Counted from the stretch's first letter, positions 31,322 through 41,090 are shown. The stretch is 64,000 nucleotides of DNA from Paenibacillus oralis (GCF_003863965.1 NZ_RRCN01000001.1:3678304-3742303); one strand, 5' to 3'. A program made the numbers and translations. The notes: generated by a model from the letters alone, not told the origin.

Positions 31322-32211
31322 GCGATGAGAGTAAGAGCAATCGGAGCGGCCCGCAGCAGCCGATATTGGCTGCTTTTCAATTTTTGACGCGGTTTCCGGT
31401 TCGGGCCGAGCTCGATTTTACGCCCGAGCTGCTGCGGCGAAGCGCCCGATATTACCCGCTTGTAGGCGCGGCCGTGGGGCTTAGCGTCTGGGCCGTCGCA
31501 ATTTTGTCGGCATGGCTGCTGCCGCCGCTGCCCGCCGCCGTACTGACGCTGATCGCTTGGGTTTGGGTCACCGGCGGGCTGCATCTGGACGGCTGGATGG
31601 ACACGGCCGACGGCTTGCTCAGCTACCGGCCCCGGGAAAAAATGCTGGAAATTATGAAGGACAGCCGGGTCGGAGCGATGGGGGTGCTCGCCTGCGTGCT
31701 GCTGCTTATGCTAAAGGCTTCGCTTCTGGCTTCCTTGCTGCAGGGCGGCGCATGGCAGACCGGGGCCGCCCTGTTGACGGCGCCCGTGTGGAGCCGCTGG
31801 TTTATGACCCGGGCCATGCGTTTTTGGCCAAACGCCCGCCAAGGGGAAGGCTTGGCCGGGCAGTTCCGCGGGTTTGGGTCACGCGACGCCCGGGGAGCTG
31901 CCGTTTGGGCGATCGTGTTGACCGTGGCGGCGATGCTGCCCGCTGTGCTGCTGGTTATTTTGCCGATAAGCGTGCAGCCCATATTGCAGGCGACGGAGGC
32001 GGGGGCAGCCTTACGCGGCAGCATCGACCTGCCCTTGGTGGAATTGCTGCTGTACGCCTGTCTGCACCCTTTGCTGGCCTGGGCGGGGGGAACTTTGGCG
32101 GCCCGCTGGATGAGCGCCAAGCTGGGCGGTTTAACCGGCGATACCTACGGGGCGCTGAACGAAGGACTGGAAGCTGCGCTGCTGCTGCTGGCGGTTTTGA
32201 TATTCCGGTGA
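31318..32211 (+). CDS. cobS: Adenosylcobinamide-GDP ribazoletransferase (cobalamin synthase)
   Basis: CobS, 297 residues, an integral membrane enzyme joining adenosylcobinamide-GDP and alpha-ribazole to form adenosylcobalamin. It shows AFQFLTRFPVRAELDFTPELLRRSARYYPLVGAAVG at the N-terminus and TGGLHLDGWMDTADGLLSYRPREKMLEIMKDSRVGAMG (about residues 84-120), whose Asp-rich part binds metal. Seven or so hydrophobic segments are seen. The ATG at 31318 overlaps the cobU stop (ATGA). A longer frame open upstream lies inside cobU and is not coding. Confidence 0.93.
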   Translation: MSDESKSNRSGPQQPILAAFQFLTRFPVRAELDFTPELLRRSARYYPLVGAAVGLSVWAVAILSAWLLPPLPAAVLTLIAWVWVTGGLHLDGWMDTADGLLSYRPREKMLEIMKDSRVGAMGVLACVLLLMLKASLLASLLQGGAWQTGAALLTAPVWSRWFMTRAMRFWPNARQGEGLAGQFRGFGSRDARGAAVWAIVLTVAAMLPAVLLVILPISVQPILQATEAGAALRGSIDLPLVELLLYACLHPLLAWAGGTLAARWMSAKLGGLTGDTYGALNEGLEAALLLLAVLIFR

Positions 32212-32247
32212 TCGCGGGCGCGGCAAAACGGAAGGGAGAGGAAGCAG

Positions 32248-34068
32248 ATGGAAAATAAGACTGGAAGCTTCATTCCAGGCGGGGCCGTTGGGGCAGGAGA
32301 AGCCAATGTCAGAGGGGCGGGGGAAAGCGTGGACGATTCCAAGGGGGGCGGCGCGGTGCTTATGGTGCAAGGCACGGCCTCGGATGTCGGGAAAAGCGTT
32401 ATTGTCACGGCGCTCTGCCGTATTTTTACGCAGGACGGGCTTCGCACGGCTCCCTTCAAGTCCCAAAACATGGCTTTGAACTCCTACGTTACGCCGGACG
32501 GCCGGGAAATCGGCCGGGCTCAGGGGGTGCAAGCCGAGGCTTGCGGCATCGCCGCCACCACGGACATGAACCCGGTGCTGATCAAGCCGACCGGGGATAT
32601 GCATTCGCAGATCGTCGTCCACGGGCGGCCGCTGCAGCATCTCAGCGCGGCGGATTACCGGGAGAAGTTTCTCCCGGAGGCGAAGCCGCTTGTGATGGAT
32701 GCCTTGAACCGTCTGCGCCGGCAGTACGACATCGTCGTCATGGAGGGGGCCGGCAGCCCGGCGGAAATCAACCTGAAGCAGCGCGACATCGTCAATATGA
32801 ACTTGGCCGGATGGGCGGACGCTCCGGTTATTTTAGTCGGGGACATCGATCGCGGCGGGGTGTTCGCGTTCCTGGTCGGTACGCTGGAGCTGCTGGAGCC
32901 GGAGGAACGGGCACGGGTCAAAGGCTTCATCATCAACAAATTCCGCGGGGACCTTTCCCTGCTCCAGCCGGGGCTCGACTGGCTGGAGCGGCGCACCGGC
33001 ATTCCCGTGCTCGGCGTGCTGCCCTATCTTCCCGACCTGGACATTGAAGCCGAAGATTCGGTCGTTTTGGATACTTATCCATCGGCGGCGGACAAATCCG
33101 CCCGGGAACAGGCAGCAGTTGATATCGCCGTAATCCGCTATCCGCGCATCTCCAATTTCACCGATTTCGCTCCGCTCGCCGCCGAGCCGGACGTATCGCT
33201 CCGTTACGTGGACAGGCTCACCGATCTGGGTCAGCCCGACGCGATCATCCTGCCGGGTACAAAGGACACGATCGGAGACCTGACCTTCCTGCGGGAGCAG
33301 GGATGGGATGAAGCTATCCGGCGTTATATGGACGTCCGGGAGCATGCCCAACTGGTTGGCATCTGCGGAGGCTATCAGATGCTAGGGGTGCGTTTGCACG
33401 ACCCCGAGGCGGTAGAGGCGGGCGCACCGCAGTCGGCGGAAGGTTTGGGCTGGCTGCCGCTCGCGACGACCTTCCGCCCGGGCAAAAAGACGGTCCGCGT
33501 CCGCGGGACGACAGCTAACGGGCATCCGGTGCGGATGTATCCTCCCGGCCAGGCCGCCCTGCCTATCGAAGGCTACGAAATCCATCAAGGGGAGACGGTT
33601 CGGTTGCCGGCGGATTCCGCCTCGCCATCGGTTTTGAACTCTGTTTCCGCGTCCGCTTCTGTTTACGCTTCTGCTTTCGCTTCTGCTTCGGCGTCCTCTT
33701 CCGCCGGCCCTGGTCTGGCCGATATGTTTCTGATCCGCCGCGAACTGACCGGCACTTTTGCCGGTACGCCGTCTTCGGACGAAGACGAAGTCTATCCCGA
33801 AGGTGTCGCTCTCGTCAACGGGCGCGTTTTCGGCACTTATTTGCACGGCCTGTTTCATAACGACGCGTGGCGGCGGGGCTGGCTGGATGGCATTCGCACG
33901 GCCAAGGGACTCGATCCCCTGGGCGCGACCTTTACGGCGGCCTCCCGCAAAGAAGCGGCCTTCGACCGCCTCGCTGAACATGTTCGGCGGCACGTGAAGC
34001 TGGAGCAGCTTTATGAAATCGCCGGGCTCGATCCGGCGATAGCGAATGGAAGGGAAATTAGGAGGTAA
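32248..34068 (+). CDS. cobQ: Cobyric acid synthase, with low-complexity insertion
   Basis: CobQ, 606 residues against about 500 in typical members; amidates four side chains of the corrin ring using glutamine and ATP. The P-loop region VMVQGTASDVGKSVIVTALCRIF is at about residues 40-62, followed by PFKSQNMALNSYVT. The glutaminase domain has LVGICGGYQMLG with nucleophile Cys near residue 373 and the closing GTYLHGLFHND. Extra length comes from about 35 N-terminal residues and a Ser/Ala-rich stretch (about 455-490, SASVYASAFASASASSSAG) inserted before the last conserved block, encoded by GCTTCT-like repeats. RBS GGGAGAGGAAG. Confidence 0.92.
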   Translation: MENKTGSFIPGGAVGAGEANVRGAGESVDDSKGGGAVLMVQGTASDVGKSVIVTALCRIFTQDGLRTAPFKSQNMALNSYVTPDGREIGRAQGVQAEACGIAATTDMNPVLIKPTGDMHSQIVVHGRPLQHLSAADYREKFLPEAKPLVMDALNRLRRQYDIVVMEGAGSPAEINLKQRDIVNMNLAGWADAPVILVGDIDRGGVFAFLVGTLELLEPEERARVKGFIINKFRGDLSLLQPGLDWLERRTGIPVLGVLPYLPDLDIEAEDSVVLDTYPSAADKSAREQAAVDIAVIRYPRISNFTDFAPLAAEPDVSLRYVDRLTDLGQPDAIILPGTKDTIGDLTFLREQGWDEAIRRYMDVREHAQLVGICGGYQMLGVRLHDPEAVEAGAPQSAEGLGWLPLATTFRPGKKTVRVRGTTANGHPVRMYPPGQAALPIEGYEIHQGETVRLPADSASPSVLNSVSASASVYASAFASASASSSAGPGLADMFLIRRELTGTFAGTPSSDEDEVYPEGVALVNGRVFGTYLHGLFHNDAWRRGWLDGIRTAKGLDPLGATFTAASRKEAAFDRLAEHVRRHVKLEQLYEIAGLDPAIANGREIRR

Positions 34069-34170
34069 GTTTGGGGCGAATCGTCTGCTTAGCACCGGCA
34101 CTCTCAATGGATACTGCCAAGTAGAACCGGAAAATTAGTGGTAAGTACGGAAGGTTAATTGGGAAGGTTA

Positions 34171-34352
34171 ATTGGATATATCCAATAGAACTGGAAATAA
34201 AATGGTAAATACAGCAGCCAGATTGGATATATCCAATAGATTGGGCTTTGTAAGGCACAAAACAGGCAGTTTAAGCAAATTCTATTGGATATTTTCCAAT
34301 CAGAGCTCCCAATGGTGGTCGATTTCCGACGATCTATTGGATTTTTTCCAAT
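34171..34352. repeat. Dispersed intergenic element, ATTGGA/TCCAAT boxes, copy 2
   Basis: Four boxes ATTGGA-N4/5-TCCAAT start at 34171, 34222, 34284 and 34336, spaced 51, 62 and 52 bp. Flanking words AGAACTGGAAAT, GGTAAGTACGG, AAGGCACAAAA and GAGCTCCCAATG match copy 1 at 4936-5168. It follows the cobQ stop by about 100 bp. Confidence 0.9.
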
Positions 34353-34424
34353 GAGATGCGGTGCGGACGATCCGATTGTGAGAAACTCTGGCGTAGGGCA
34401 TACGACACAATTTTGGTTAACCGC

Positions 34425-34615
34425 CCCCTAACGGACCCCAGCGCCGTTAATTTGGTGAAATCCACAGTTTTCAAAATGTAACGGACACCACAGACCTTAT
34501 TCGGCATTTATGTGCACATATCCGGCCTTTTTTGGGCAAATAGCGGCTCCTCGGTCCGTTAGAAATGAAAACGGCGTTTTTTCAGGCAAATAAGGTCGCT
34601 CAGGTCCGTTAGCCT
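34425..34615. repeat. Four-box intergenic element (TAACGGACC / GGTCCGTTA)
   Basis: TAACGGACC (34429), TAACGGACA (34479), GGTCCGTTA (34553) and GGTCCGTTA (34603): two direct then two inverted boxes spaced 50, 74 and 50 bp. The box sequence differs from the other families but the layout is the same. Only one copy is present in the window. Confidence 0.8.
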
Positions 34616-34617
34616 CC

Positions 34618-34692
34618 ATGCGGTTGGAGCTTCCTCCTGCGGTTGGAGTATCTCCCAGCAGTTAGAACTTCTCCCATACAGTTGGAGCTTCT
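34618..34692. repeat. About 21-bp tandem repeats (GGTTGGAGCTTCTCC) after the chemoreceptor gene
   Basis: Four degenerate units such as CGGTTGGAGCTTCCTCCTG, CGGTTGGAGTATCTCCCAG and CAGTTGGAGCTTCTCC. Each carries GGAG/CTCC able to form a mini-hairpin. They lie immediately downstream of the leftward chemoreceptor gene and might act in transcript ending. Confidence 0.75.
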
Positions 34693-34699
34693 CCGCCCA

Positions 34700-36388
34700 C
34701 TAGATACGGAACTTCTCCACCGATTCGCGCAGTGACAGCGCCTGTTCGTGGAGGGAGCGGACCGTTTGGGCATGGCTTTCCATTTCGGTCAGCTGCTGCT
34801 GCGAATATTGGGCGATTTGTTCCATACTCGCCAGTGATTTGGCCGTTATGTTGGCCGACTCCTCGACCGAGGCGGTGACCTCCTCCGTGCCGGCGGATAC
34901 TTGTTGGGTGGAAGATGAGACGGATTGGATCGTCAAATTGATGTTTTGGATCAGCTCCGTCAATTGCCCGAAGGCGCGGCCGGCTTGTTTTACACGGCCG
35001 GTGCCGGAGACGATCTCCTCGCTGGCGCGCTGCATCGCGCTGACGGAATTTTCCGATTCCTCGCGGATGCTCAGCAAATATTCGCCGATTTCGTCCATGG
35101 CTTCACGGGATTGCTCGGCCAGCTTGCGCACTTCTTCGGCGACGACGGCGAAGCCTTTGCCGTTTTCTCCGGCGCGGGAAGCTTCGATGGCCGCATTTAA
35201 CGCCAGGATATTAATTTGCTTCGTGATTTCGGTGATCGTTCCAACGACGGTGGCGATCGATTCGGAACGTTCGTTGAGAATACGGATATGCTCCAGCGTG
35301 CGGCCGGCGGCTTCCTCGACGTGCTGCATCTGCTCGACGGCCGTTTGCGCCAGCTCGTTGCCGGCGCCGGCTTCCTCGGCGGCTTGTCCGATCCGTTCGG
35401 TGACCTCGGCGGAAGAGGAGGCGATATACTGGATGCCCTGCGAAATTTCCTCCATCGCCCGGGCATTTTCGGCGGCGGCCGTGGCGATCGTCAGGCTGCC
35501 GGATTCGATTTCGCGCGTCGCCGTATTGGAACGGGTGATCAGGTCCCCAAACGTGTCCACCGACCGCGATAAATGTTCCGACCCGCTCACGACGGTTTGC
35601 GACGTGTCCATTACTTTGGCGAACATCTCTTTGAGCTGGTTCGTCATCGTACGGAAGCTTGCGGCAAGCTGAGCGACTTCGTCATGGCCGGACGCCTCGA
35701 TCGTTTGCCGGAAATCGCCGCCGGCCATTTTTTCCGTAACGGCAACCAGCTTTTTGATCGATTTGGTGATGCGCCGGCTAACAAAATACGCGACCAACAG
35801 ACCGCCCACGATGACGAGGGCGGTAATGCCGATGCAAATTTGCAAAATTTCCGCCCGCTTCTCATCGATAAAAGTGGCGTCCAGCCCGATGGCCAGCACC
35901 GCTTTGCTTCCGGGGATCGCGATGAACGCCGTTTTGTGCGAGCCGAACCGGTCCGAATACAGCTCGCTGATATGTACTCCCCCATCGGAGGTCTTGGTCA
36001 TGGCCGTTTGAATCTCCAACGGGTCGCCGGCGTTCATGCCGGAATTTTCATTGGCGGCGATGACGGCGGCTCCATTTTCCTGAAGCTGGATCAGGTAAGC
36101 TTTGTTTAAATGAAACTCCTCGGCGCTTTTCGTCAAATAGGATTCAACCGCAAAACGGGAGTTTTCCTTTCCGCTCATCAACTGCTGCGCTTGATTCGTG
36201 TCCAGCCTTTTATAAATGTCCTGCGTACTGGTCAGCAGCACCTTGTCAAATTGCGGAAGCACGTTTTGGGTGATGATCCCCATGGAGATGTAATAAAAAC
36301 TAACACTAAACAAAAGCGAAGACAAAACGAGTAGCACCGCAAACGTAAGCATGAATTTGCGGCTGATAGAGCTCTTGACTCTAAGCAC
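34700..36388 (-). CDS. Methyl-accepting chemotaxis protein
   Basis: Transmembrane chemoreceptor, 562 residues. Order: N-terminal membrane helix (residues 11-33), extracellular single-Cache-like sensor (about 34-185), second membrane helix (about 187-208), HAMP linker ([22 protein letters not shown] onward), then a long coiled-coil signalling region. The conserved hairpin tip is [41 protein letters not shown] (about residues 390-430), which binds CheA and CheW. Ligand cannot be predicted. It appears monocistronic. Confidence 0.93.
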   Translation of the reverse strand: MLRVKSSISRKFMLTFAVLLVLSSLLFSVSFYYISMGIITQNVLPQFDKVLLTSTQDIYKRLDTNQAQQLMSGKENSRFAVESYLTKSAEEFHLNKAYLIQLQENGAAVIAANENSGMNAGDPLEIQTAMTKTSDGGVHISELYSDRFGSHKTAFIAIPGSKAVLAIGLDATFIDEKRAEILQICIGITALVIVGGLLVAYFVSRRITKSIKKLVAVTEKMAGGDFRQTIEASGHDEVAQLAASFRTMTNQLKEMFAKVMDTSQTVVSGSEHLSRSVDTFGDLITRSNTATREIESGSLTIATAAAENARAMEEISQGIQYIASSSAEVTERIGQAAEEAGAGNELAQTAVEQMQHVEEAAGRTLEHIRILNERSESIATVVGTITEITKQINILALNAAIEASRAGENGKGFAVVAEEVRKLAEQSREAMDEIGEYLLSIREESENSVSAMQRASEEIVSGTGRVKQAGRAFGQLTELIQNINLTIQSVSSSTQQVSAGTEEVTASVEESANITAKSLASMEQIAQYSQQQLTEMESHAQTVRSLHEQALSLRESVEKFRI

Positions 36389-36597
36389 GGAATCCTCCCC
36401 AATCTCCCATAAAATAAGTAAACTATGTCTCTAAGCCTATCCGAAACCGTGGAGTCTCTTTTTTAACCACTGGTTCATAAGCATTATTTTATAGGAAAAA
36501 ATGCCCTTTGAAAATGAATAACTTGCAAAAAAGAAAAAAATCAGAGATTTCCCTATCCCGACAGGAATAAAAAAACTCCGATTTCTTACATTTAGTG

Positions 36598-37683
36598 TTA
36601 GATATAAGCCAATTGCTTCGGATAGGTCGTCAGCACTTCCACGCCGGAGGCGGTCACCAGCACGTCGTCCTCGATGCGGACGCCGCCGACTCCCGGCACA
36701 TAAATACCGGGCTCTACCGTAAATACGTTGCCCTCCGTCAGCAATTGTTCGTTTTTGCCGTGGACGGAAGGGAATTCATGGACGTCAATGCCCAGCCCGT
36801 GGCCTAACCGGTGAATAAAATATGGGCCGTAACCGGCGGCTTCGATGACGTCGCGCGCGGCTTTGTCGATCGAGGCGAAGGCAACCCCGGGTTTGATCGC
36901 CTGGATGGCGGCCATGTTGGCGGCCAGCACGGTTTCGTATATTTTGACCAGTTCGTCAGACAACTCCCCTACGGCAAATGTGCGCGTGATGTCCGATGCG
37001 TACCCGTCTGCGTAAACCCCGATGTCAAACATGACAAGGTCGCCGCGGCGAATTTGCCGTGTTCCGGGAACACCGTGCGGCAAAGCCGTCTTTTCCCCGG
37101 ACAGCACCATGGAATCGAAGGAAGGGCCGTCCGCGCCCAGCTTGCGGATTTGATATTCCACCTCGGCCACAAGCTCATTTTCGCTGATTCCTTCCTTGAC
37201 CTGGCGCACCGATTCCGTCAGCACCTGCTCGATCAGACTTACGGCGTGCTTGATTTTGGCGACCTCTTCCGCGTTTTTGCGGAAACGAAGCTCACGCAGC
37301 CAAGGGCCAACGTCCAAATACCGGGAAAAACCAAGCGTTTCCTGCATTTGCTCGAACCTGGCCACAGTCACCTGCTCTTTTTCGAATCCGATCGTCCCAA
37401 GCGTCCCCTTCAAACGCTGCTTCAGCAGGAGATACGGGTCGTCCGTGTCCTGATGGGTGATGATTTCATCGACGTCCGCCGCCGCCCGGGCCGCTTCCTC
37501 GTCCAGTGCGGGGACAACGAGAAACGGTTCGCTCCCCGCTTGAAGGACGGCGCCAAGAAAGCGTTCATGCGGATTGCTTAGGAACCCGGTGAGATAGTAT
37601 ACATGTTTCGGATCGGTAATCAGCAGCGTGCTGATCCCGGATTCGCGCATTTTTCGGTCAAGCTCAGTCCATTTCATATTCAT
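36598..37683 (-). CDS. Xaa-Pro peptidase (M24 family aminopeptidase P-like)
   Basis: Metallopeptidase of 361 residues, similar to B. subtilis YqhT. An N-terminal creatinase-like domain (about residues 1-125) is followed by the pita-bread catalytic domain with metal ligands: Asp in MFDIGVYADGYASDITRTF (two Asp), His in HRLGHGLGIDVHE, Glu in FTVEPGIYVPG and Glu in GVRIEDDVLV. It cleaves N-terminal residues before proline. The ATG at 37683 follows GAAAGGAAG on the coding strand; a longer frame beginning at 37722 lacks a ribosome binding site. An AAATC/GATTT hairpin near 36540-36590 may terminate it. Confidence 0.9.
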   Translation of the reverse strand: MNMKWTELDRKMRESGISTLLITDPKHVYYLTGFLSNPHERFLGAVLQAGSEPFLVVPALDEEAARAAADVDEIITHQDTDDPYLLLKQRLKGTLGTIGFEKEQVTVARFEQMQETLGFSRYLDVGPWLRELRFRKNAEEVAKIKHAVSLIEQVLTESVRQVKEGISENELVAEVEYQIRKLGADGPSFDSMVLSGEKTALPHGVPGTRQIRRGDLVMFDIGVYADGYASDITRTFAVGELSDELVKIYETVLAANMAAIQAIKPGVAFASIDKAARDVIEAAGYGPYFIHRLGHGLGIDVHEFPSVHGKNEQLLTEGNVFTVEPGIYVPGVGGVRIEDDVLVTASGVEVLTTYPKQLAYI

Positions 37684-37868
37684 TAGAAAATACTTCCTTT
37701 CGCAAACAGTTTCAAATAACATTATAGGCTAATAACTGGAAAAGGGATAGTTGGGAGCAGGCGCAAAATTTAACGGAATAAAGGTTTACATTTGCGGAAA
37801 TTTCAATAGAATGGGAAGAAGCTATGTTATGTAAAATTTGAATCAATTGGCTAAAAGGAGAGACGACG

Positions 37869-39392
37869 TTGACAGCGGAAAAAAAGAATCAAACCACACT
37901 CATCCTGGTCGGCCTGATGCTGGCGATCTTAATGTCGGCCATGGACAACACGATCGTAACGACGGCGATGGGGACGATCGTCGCCGACCTCGGGGGCATG
38001 GAGCAGTTCGTCTGGGTAACCTCCGCTTATATGGTGGCGGTGATGGCGGGGACGCCGATTTTCGGCAAACTGTCCGATATGTATGGCCGGAAACGCTTTT
38101 TCCTGTTTGGGGTTGTCACGTTTTTGCTCGGTTCGGTCCTGTGCGGGCTGGCCGGAAGCATTATGCAGCTCAGCATTTACCGGGCGATCCAAGGAATCGG
38201 CGGCGGGGCGCTGATGCCGATCGCGTTTACGATCATCTATGACATTTTCCCCGTGGAGCAGCGCGGGAAAATGACCGGCCTGCTCGGAGCGGTATTCGGT
38301 ACCTCCAGCATTTTCGGCCCGCTGCTTGGCGCGTTTATCACCGATTCGCTGGGATGGCACTGGGTCTTTTACATCAATGTGCCGATTGGGATCGTCTCCC
38401 TGCTGCTGATCTCCGCTTATTACCGGGAATCGCTCACGCATACGAAGCAGCAGATCGATTGGAGCGGGGCGGTTACCCTCGTCGGGGCGGTGGTCTGCCT
38501 GATGTTTGCGCTGGAGCTCGGGGGCGAGAAATTCGCTTGGGGTTCGGCGGCGATCATCGCTTTGTTTGCCGGCTTTGCTGTGCTGTTTGTGGCCTTTTTG
38601 CTGGCGGAAAGGAAAGCGCGGGAGCCGATCATTTCATTTGACATGTTCAAAATACGGCTTTACGCGACAAGCTGTTTGCTCGCTTTGCTGTACGGCAGCG
38701 TGTTTATCGTGGCGACGGTGTACATCCCGATTTTCGTGCAGGGCGTATTCGGCGGCTCGGCCACGAACTCCGGCATTATTTTGATGCCGATGATGATCGG
38801 TTCGGTTATCGGCAGCATGCTGGGGGGAATGCTGACCTCACGGATGTCGTACCGCGCGGTCATGGCGATCTCGGTCGTCTGCTTCGTTTGCGGCGTTTTC
38901 GCCTTAAGCACGCTGACGAACGATACCTCGCGCCTGCTGCTAACCGTCTTCAGCATTTTGACGGGCTTTGGCGTCGGCTTCTCCTTTTCGGTGCTCAGCA
39001 TGGCGTCCGTCCATCATTTCGACATGCGGCAGCGCGGTGCGGCGACGTCGACCAACTCTTTTCTGCGCTCACTCGGCATGACGCTCGGGATTACGATCTT
39101 CGGGATCGTGCAGCGCAATCTGCTGGCGGACAAGATGTCCGCGGCTTTTGCCGGAACGGGACAAGCAGGGGCGACTTTCGGCAATGCCCAGGAGGCGTTG
39201 AGCGAGGACAAGCGGGCAATGATCCCGCCGGAAATTTTGGACAAAATTACGGACGCCTTATCCAGCTCGATTGCGCACACCTTTATGTGGGCTTTGATTC
39301 CGGCCGTTTGTTCCGTCCTGGTCGTCATCGCCATGCCCAAGGATCGGATTCTCCGCGGCGCGGCGGCCAAGCCTTCCAAGCAGCAGGGCTGA
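37869..39392 (+). CDS. MFS drug/solute exporter, DHA2 (14-TMS, EmrB/QacA-like)
   Basis: Major facilitator superfamily exporter of 507 residues with about fourteen membrane segments. Seen motifs are AMDNTIVTTAMG (motif D1, about residues 27-38), GKLSDMYGRKRFFLFG (motif A, about 66-81), AIQGIGGGALMPIAF (motif B) and GAVFGTSSIFGPLLGAFITD (motif C, antiporter signature). It probably exports toxic compounds by proton antiport. The TTG start follows AAAAGGAGAG. A promoter-like TTTACA (37785), 16 bp, TAGAAT lies about 55 bp upstream. Substrate is unknown and no regulator gene adjoins it. Confidence 0.9.
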   Translation: MTAEKKNQTTLILVGLMLAILMSAMDNTIVTTAMGTIVADLGGMEQFVWVTSAYMVAVMAGTPIFGKLSDMYGRKRFFLFGVVTFLLGSVLCGLAGSIMQLSIYRAIQGIGGGALMPIAFTIIYDIFPVEQRGKMTGLLGAVFGTSSIFGPLLGAFITDSLGWHWVFYINVPIGIVSLLLISAYYRESLTHTKQQIDWSGAVTLVGAVVCLMFALELGGEKFAWGSAAIIALFAGFAVLFVAFLLAERKAREPIISFDMFKIRLYATSCLLALLYGSVFIVATVYIPIFVQGVFGGSATNSGIILMPMMIGSVIGSMLGGMLTSRMSYRAVMAISVVCFVCGVFALSTLTNDTSRLLLTVFSILTGFGVGFSFSVLSMASVHHFDMRQRGAATSTNSFLRSLGMTLGITIFGIVQRNLLADKMSAAFAGTGQAGATFGNAQEALSEDKRAMIPPEILDKITDALSSSIAHTFMWALIPAVCSVLVVIAMPKDRILRGAAAKPSKQQG

Positions 39393-39689
39393 ATAACGTG
39401 CAAAGTATACGATGATCAGAATGGGGAGAAGGACCGTGCGGTTGTGTTCTTGGTGTAGGCCATTGAATTGGTTAAAAGAGGGCTAAACATGGAGATCGGC
39501 GCTTGACAGCTGGAGCTGGCTACTGGAAAGACGAACTGTCGACTGGGCCTGCAAAATAGCGGAACTTTATGTGCTTATCATCCGGAGCCTAGCATGTTCA
39601 TCTCCATTAGCGGCATTTTTTGTTCTTATGTTTTTCGCTGAAAGCCGAGTTTATCGTTTTCCATGGGAAGAAGGGCGGTCCGCTGGGAT

Positions 39690-39885
39690 CAACTGCAAAA
39701 GTACATCCTATATTCCGTAAATCACCATTTTAGAGCGTTTGAAATGCAAAAGTACATCTCATTTGAGGCTATCCGATAAAAAAGCAGCTTTTGAGCGAAA
39801 ATGAACTGCACTTTTGCCTTTGAACCCCCGATTTAGAGGAGTTTCGACAAAAATCGCCTGCACTTTTACATTTCGTGAGATTTCC
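39690..39885. repeat. Four-box dispersed repeat (TGCAAAAGTRCA), copy B
   Basis: TGCAAAAGTACA (39694), TGCAAAAGTACA (39745), TGCACTTTTGCC (39807) and TGCACTTTTACA (39859), spaced 51, 62 and 52 bp. Same orientation and inter-box words as copies A and C. The rest of the 39393-40036 gap (39400-39690) contains no gene I can support. Confidence 0.92.
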
Positions 39886-39956
39886 CCCTCTTCCTTGTAT
39901 CGCAACTTGATGGAAGTGGCATATAGTTCCTTCCACGCAAAGAAATTCTATAACCT

Positions 39957-40018
39957 TTAAAAAAGCCGCCCCCGAAACATGGAAGTTCGAATCCATGCCA
40001 GGGAGCGGCTTCTTTAAA
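39957..40018 (-). terminator. Terminator of the 2-hydroxyacid dehydrogenase gene
   Basis: On the minus strand AAGAAGCCGCTCCC pairs with GGGGGCGGCTTTTTT around an inner CATGGA/TCCATG hairpin. The T-run faces leftward, 20-80 bp after the dehydrogenase stop codon. Confidence 0.7.
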
Positions 40019-40036
40019 TGGTAGGCGGCAGCAGGT

Positions 40037-41008
40037 TCAGAGGCGCAGCTCCTTGACCACGTTCGGCGGAGTGCCGCCGGTCAGCGCCTTAACCAGGTTC
40101 TCCGCGGCCAGCATCGCCATTTGATGGCGGGTTTGCGCGGTGGAGGAGCCGATATGCGGCAGGGTGACGACGTTGGGCAAGCTCAGCAGCGGATGGTCCG
40201 GCGCGATCGGTTCGCGCTCGAAAACGTCGAGCCCGGCCCCGTAGATGCGTCCCTGCTGCAGCGCTTGGGTCAACGCGGCTTCGTCGGCCGTCGCCCCCCT
40301 GGAGGCGTTGACGAACACGGCCGTCGGCTTCATCCAGGCGAGCTCGCGTTCGCCGATCAGCCCCCGCGTTTCCGGGGTCAGCGGCGTCATCAGGACGACG
40401 AAGTCGGATTTCCGCAGCAGTTCTTCCATAGAACAGTACACAGCGCCCAGTTCAGCCTCGGTCCCGGGTTTGCGGCTGCGGTTATAGTACAGCACGTCCA
40501 TGCCGAAGCCCAAATGGCCCCGGCGGGCGACGGCTTCCCCGATTTCCCCCATGCCGATGATGCCCAGCGTCTTGTGATGCACATCGAGCCCAAACAGTTT
40601 TTCGTCGTCGCCGCGTTTCCAATTTCCTTGCTTCACATACTGGTCGAGCTCCGCAACACGGCGGGCGACCGCCAGCATCAGCGCAAAAATGAGGTCCGCG
40701 ACCGTGTCGTTCAGCACCGCCGGCGTGTTCGTTCCGATTATGCCGCAGGCTTTCATCGCGTCCAGATCGAAGTTGTTATAGCCGACGCTGATATTGCTGA
40801 CGGCCTTCAACCGGGGAGCATGCTGCAGCAGCTCCGCGTCGATCCGGGTGCCGGACGTCAGCAGGCCGTCCGTTTCGGCCAGGCTTGCGAGCAGCCGCTC
40901 GCGCGGAATCGGTCCGCCGCCGTCCCACTTGCTGCAAAAGCAGTGTTCGGCGAGGTAAACCTCCACCTCCGGAGGCACGGGTCTGGCGATAAATACGTGT
41001 GGCTTCAC
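40037..41008 (-). CDS. D-isomer-specific 2-hydroxyacid dehydrogenase (glyoxylate/hydroxypyruvate reductase-like)
   Basis: NAD(P)-dependent reductase of 323 residues. The Rossmann motif is GIIGMGEIGEAVARRGHLGFGMDVLYYNRS (about residues 150-180). The catalytic triad is Arg in VNASRGATADEAAL (about 236), Glu in GLDVFEREPI (about 265) and His in LPHIGSSTAQ (about 283). The GTNTPAVLNDTVADLIFALMLAVARR block is typical of the GyaR/GhrB branch. It likely reduces glyoxylate, hydroxypyruvate or 2-ketogluconate. RBS GGGAGAGGAG on the coding strand. Monocistronic. Confidence 0.9.
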   Translation of the reverse strand: MKPHVFIARPVPPEVEVYLAEHCFCSKWDGGGPIPRERLLASLAETDGLLTSGTRIDAELLQHAPRLKAVSNISVGYNNFDLDAMKACGIIGTNTPAVLNDTVADLIFALMLAVARRVAELDQYVKQGNWKRGDDEKLFGLDVHHKTLGIIGMGEIGEAVARRGHLGFGMDVLYYNRSRKPGTEAELGAVYCSMEELLRKSDFVVLMTPLTPETRGLIGERELAWMKPTAVFVNASRGATADEAALTQALQQGRIYGAGLDVFEREPIAPDHPLLSLPNVVTLPHIGSSTAQTRHQMAMLAAENLVKALTGGTPPNVVKELRL

Positions 41009-41090
41009 GGTTCTCCTCTCCCTTTTCTATGGTATCGTGCAAACTCTTAAACTTACCTTTTATCATACCAGAAAAAGGAGGGGGAAGGCG

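Noticed and set aside
39957..40018. tRNA-like T-arm (GTTCGAATCC inside CATGGA/TCCATG)
   Set aside because: The surrounding sequence cannot form acceptor, D and anticodon arms, and it folds well as the terminator of the leftward dehydrogenase gene.
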